From contig JALGZO010000585.1 in the NCBI GenBank assembly GCA_025774865.1, positions 1 through 5,581 of the forward strand: a stretch of DNA of 5,581 nt, in the 5' to 3' direction. Numbering within the stretch: the stretch's first letter is position 1; each line of letters begins with the position of its first letter. The position numbers were made by a program, and so were the translations under genes. Below are positions 5,265 through 5,581 of the stretch, in pieces. Source of the DNA: a bacterium (GTDB lineage: Bacteria > ARS69). Below the pieces are notes generated by a model. It saw nothing but the letters and a program-made list of their open reading frames with translations. It was not told the origin of the DNA and made no database searches.

Positions 5265-5581
5265 GAGAAGAACTTTGGCGGTGGCGACCTCGCCGCGTGA
5301 AGTCGTCGCCCGCACGAAGTACATGCCGGGCGCCACCGGCTCCCCGTGGTAGTCTCGGCCGTTCCAGACGATTGTGCCGCTCCCGGCCTCGTAGCGGCCG
5401 GAGCCAGCCAACGCGACGCGCCGTCCGGCCGTGTCGTAGATGGTGAATACGACGACTCCGGGCCTCGGCAGGTGGAACTCGGCGAACGCACTCCCGCGCG
5501 CGGGGTTCTGAAGCACGCGAAGGCCGAACGGCTCGTTCGCCCCTGCAACGTCGGGCGCCGACGTCGGATCTCCGTCGGGGG
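5256..5581 (-). CDS. C-terminal FlgD-Ig/secretion-sorting-like domain of a surface or secreted protein (5' end off the window)
   Basis: The frame is open from the right edge to a TGA at 5258-5256, giving 107 visible residues; the GTG at 5516 is an internal codon. A Pro/Ala/Asp-rich linker (about 1-16) leads into FGLRVLQNPARG (18-29) and FAEFHLPRPG (32-41). Then come FTIYDTAGRRVA (45-56), GTIVWNGRD (68-76), GEPVAPGMYFVRA (79-91) and the end VATAKVLLQR. The order 'NP..G...F.LP..G', 'YD.AGR.V', 'W.GRD..G.PV..G.Y' is that of FlgD Ig-like and T9SS-type C-terminal domains. These are appended to many secreted enzymes and surface proteins in FCB-group bacteria. The rest of the protein is outside the window, so its activity cannot be told. 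Use as a sorting signal is inferred. Its stop is only 6 bp from that of the peroxiredoxin gene. Confidence 0.8.
   Translation of the reverse strand, partial: PDGDPTSAPDVAGANEPFGLRVLQNPARGSAFAEFHLPRPGVVVFTIYDTAGRRVALAGSGRYEAGSGTIVWNGRDYHGEPVAPGMYFVRATTSRGEVATAKVLLQR

Overview
This window is GC-rich bacterial chromosome with no RNA genes, transposases or CRISPR array. It holds six coding regions, and the two at the edges are partial. The right-edge protein ends in a FlgD-Ig/secretion-sorting-like C-terminal domain. Together with the high GC, a YjbH-type outer-membrane protein and a fused methionine-synthase-type homocysteine methyltransferase/MTHFR, this suggests an uncultured Gram-negative lineage, perhaps in the FCB superphylum (Candidatus Eisenbacteria-like). 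That placement is inferred from protein character alone.

Layout, left to right. (1) 1-489 (+) is the C-terminal end of a YjbH/DUF940-like outer-membrane beta-barrel. (2) 599-964 (+) is a small exported cysteine-rich protein whose cysteines form an almost perfectly mirror-symmetric pattern. (3) 1030-1057 is a hairpin in the convergent gap. (4) 1087-2535 (-) is a lipase-maturation-factor-family membrane protein. Its conserved first membrane segment can only be included by using a CTG start that overlaps the upstream stop codon. (5) 2532-4406 (-) is a fused homocysteine S-methyltransferase/methylenetetrahydrofolate reductase. (6) 4407-4706 is a divergent intergenic region. It carries a strong intrinsic terminator pointing toward the methyltransferase gene, which suggests attenuation or riboswitch control, and a sigma70-like promoter for the next gene. 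(7) 4707-5249 (+) is a Tpx-type peroxiredoxin with a single cysteine. (8) 5256-5581 (-) is the C-terminal part of a secreted or surface protein. It converges with the peroxiredoxin gene, and a hairpin contains both stop codons.

The methyltransferase/reductase and the LMF-family gene form a tightly packed, translationally coupled pair (4-nt overlap). The first makes 5-methyl-THF and is expected to take part in homocysteine methylation. The second is a polytopic membrane protein of unknown bacterial role, with no obvious biochemical link. The most interesting items are the structured leader of the methionine gene, the symmetric cysteine hairpin protein, and the CTG start in a stop-start overlap.
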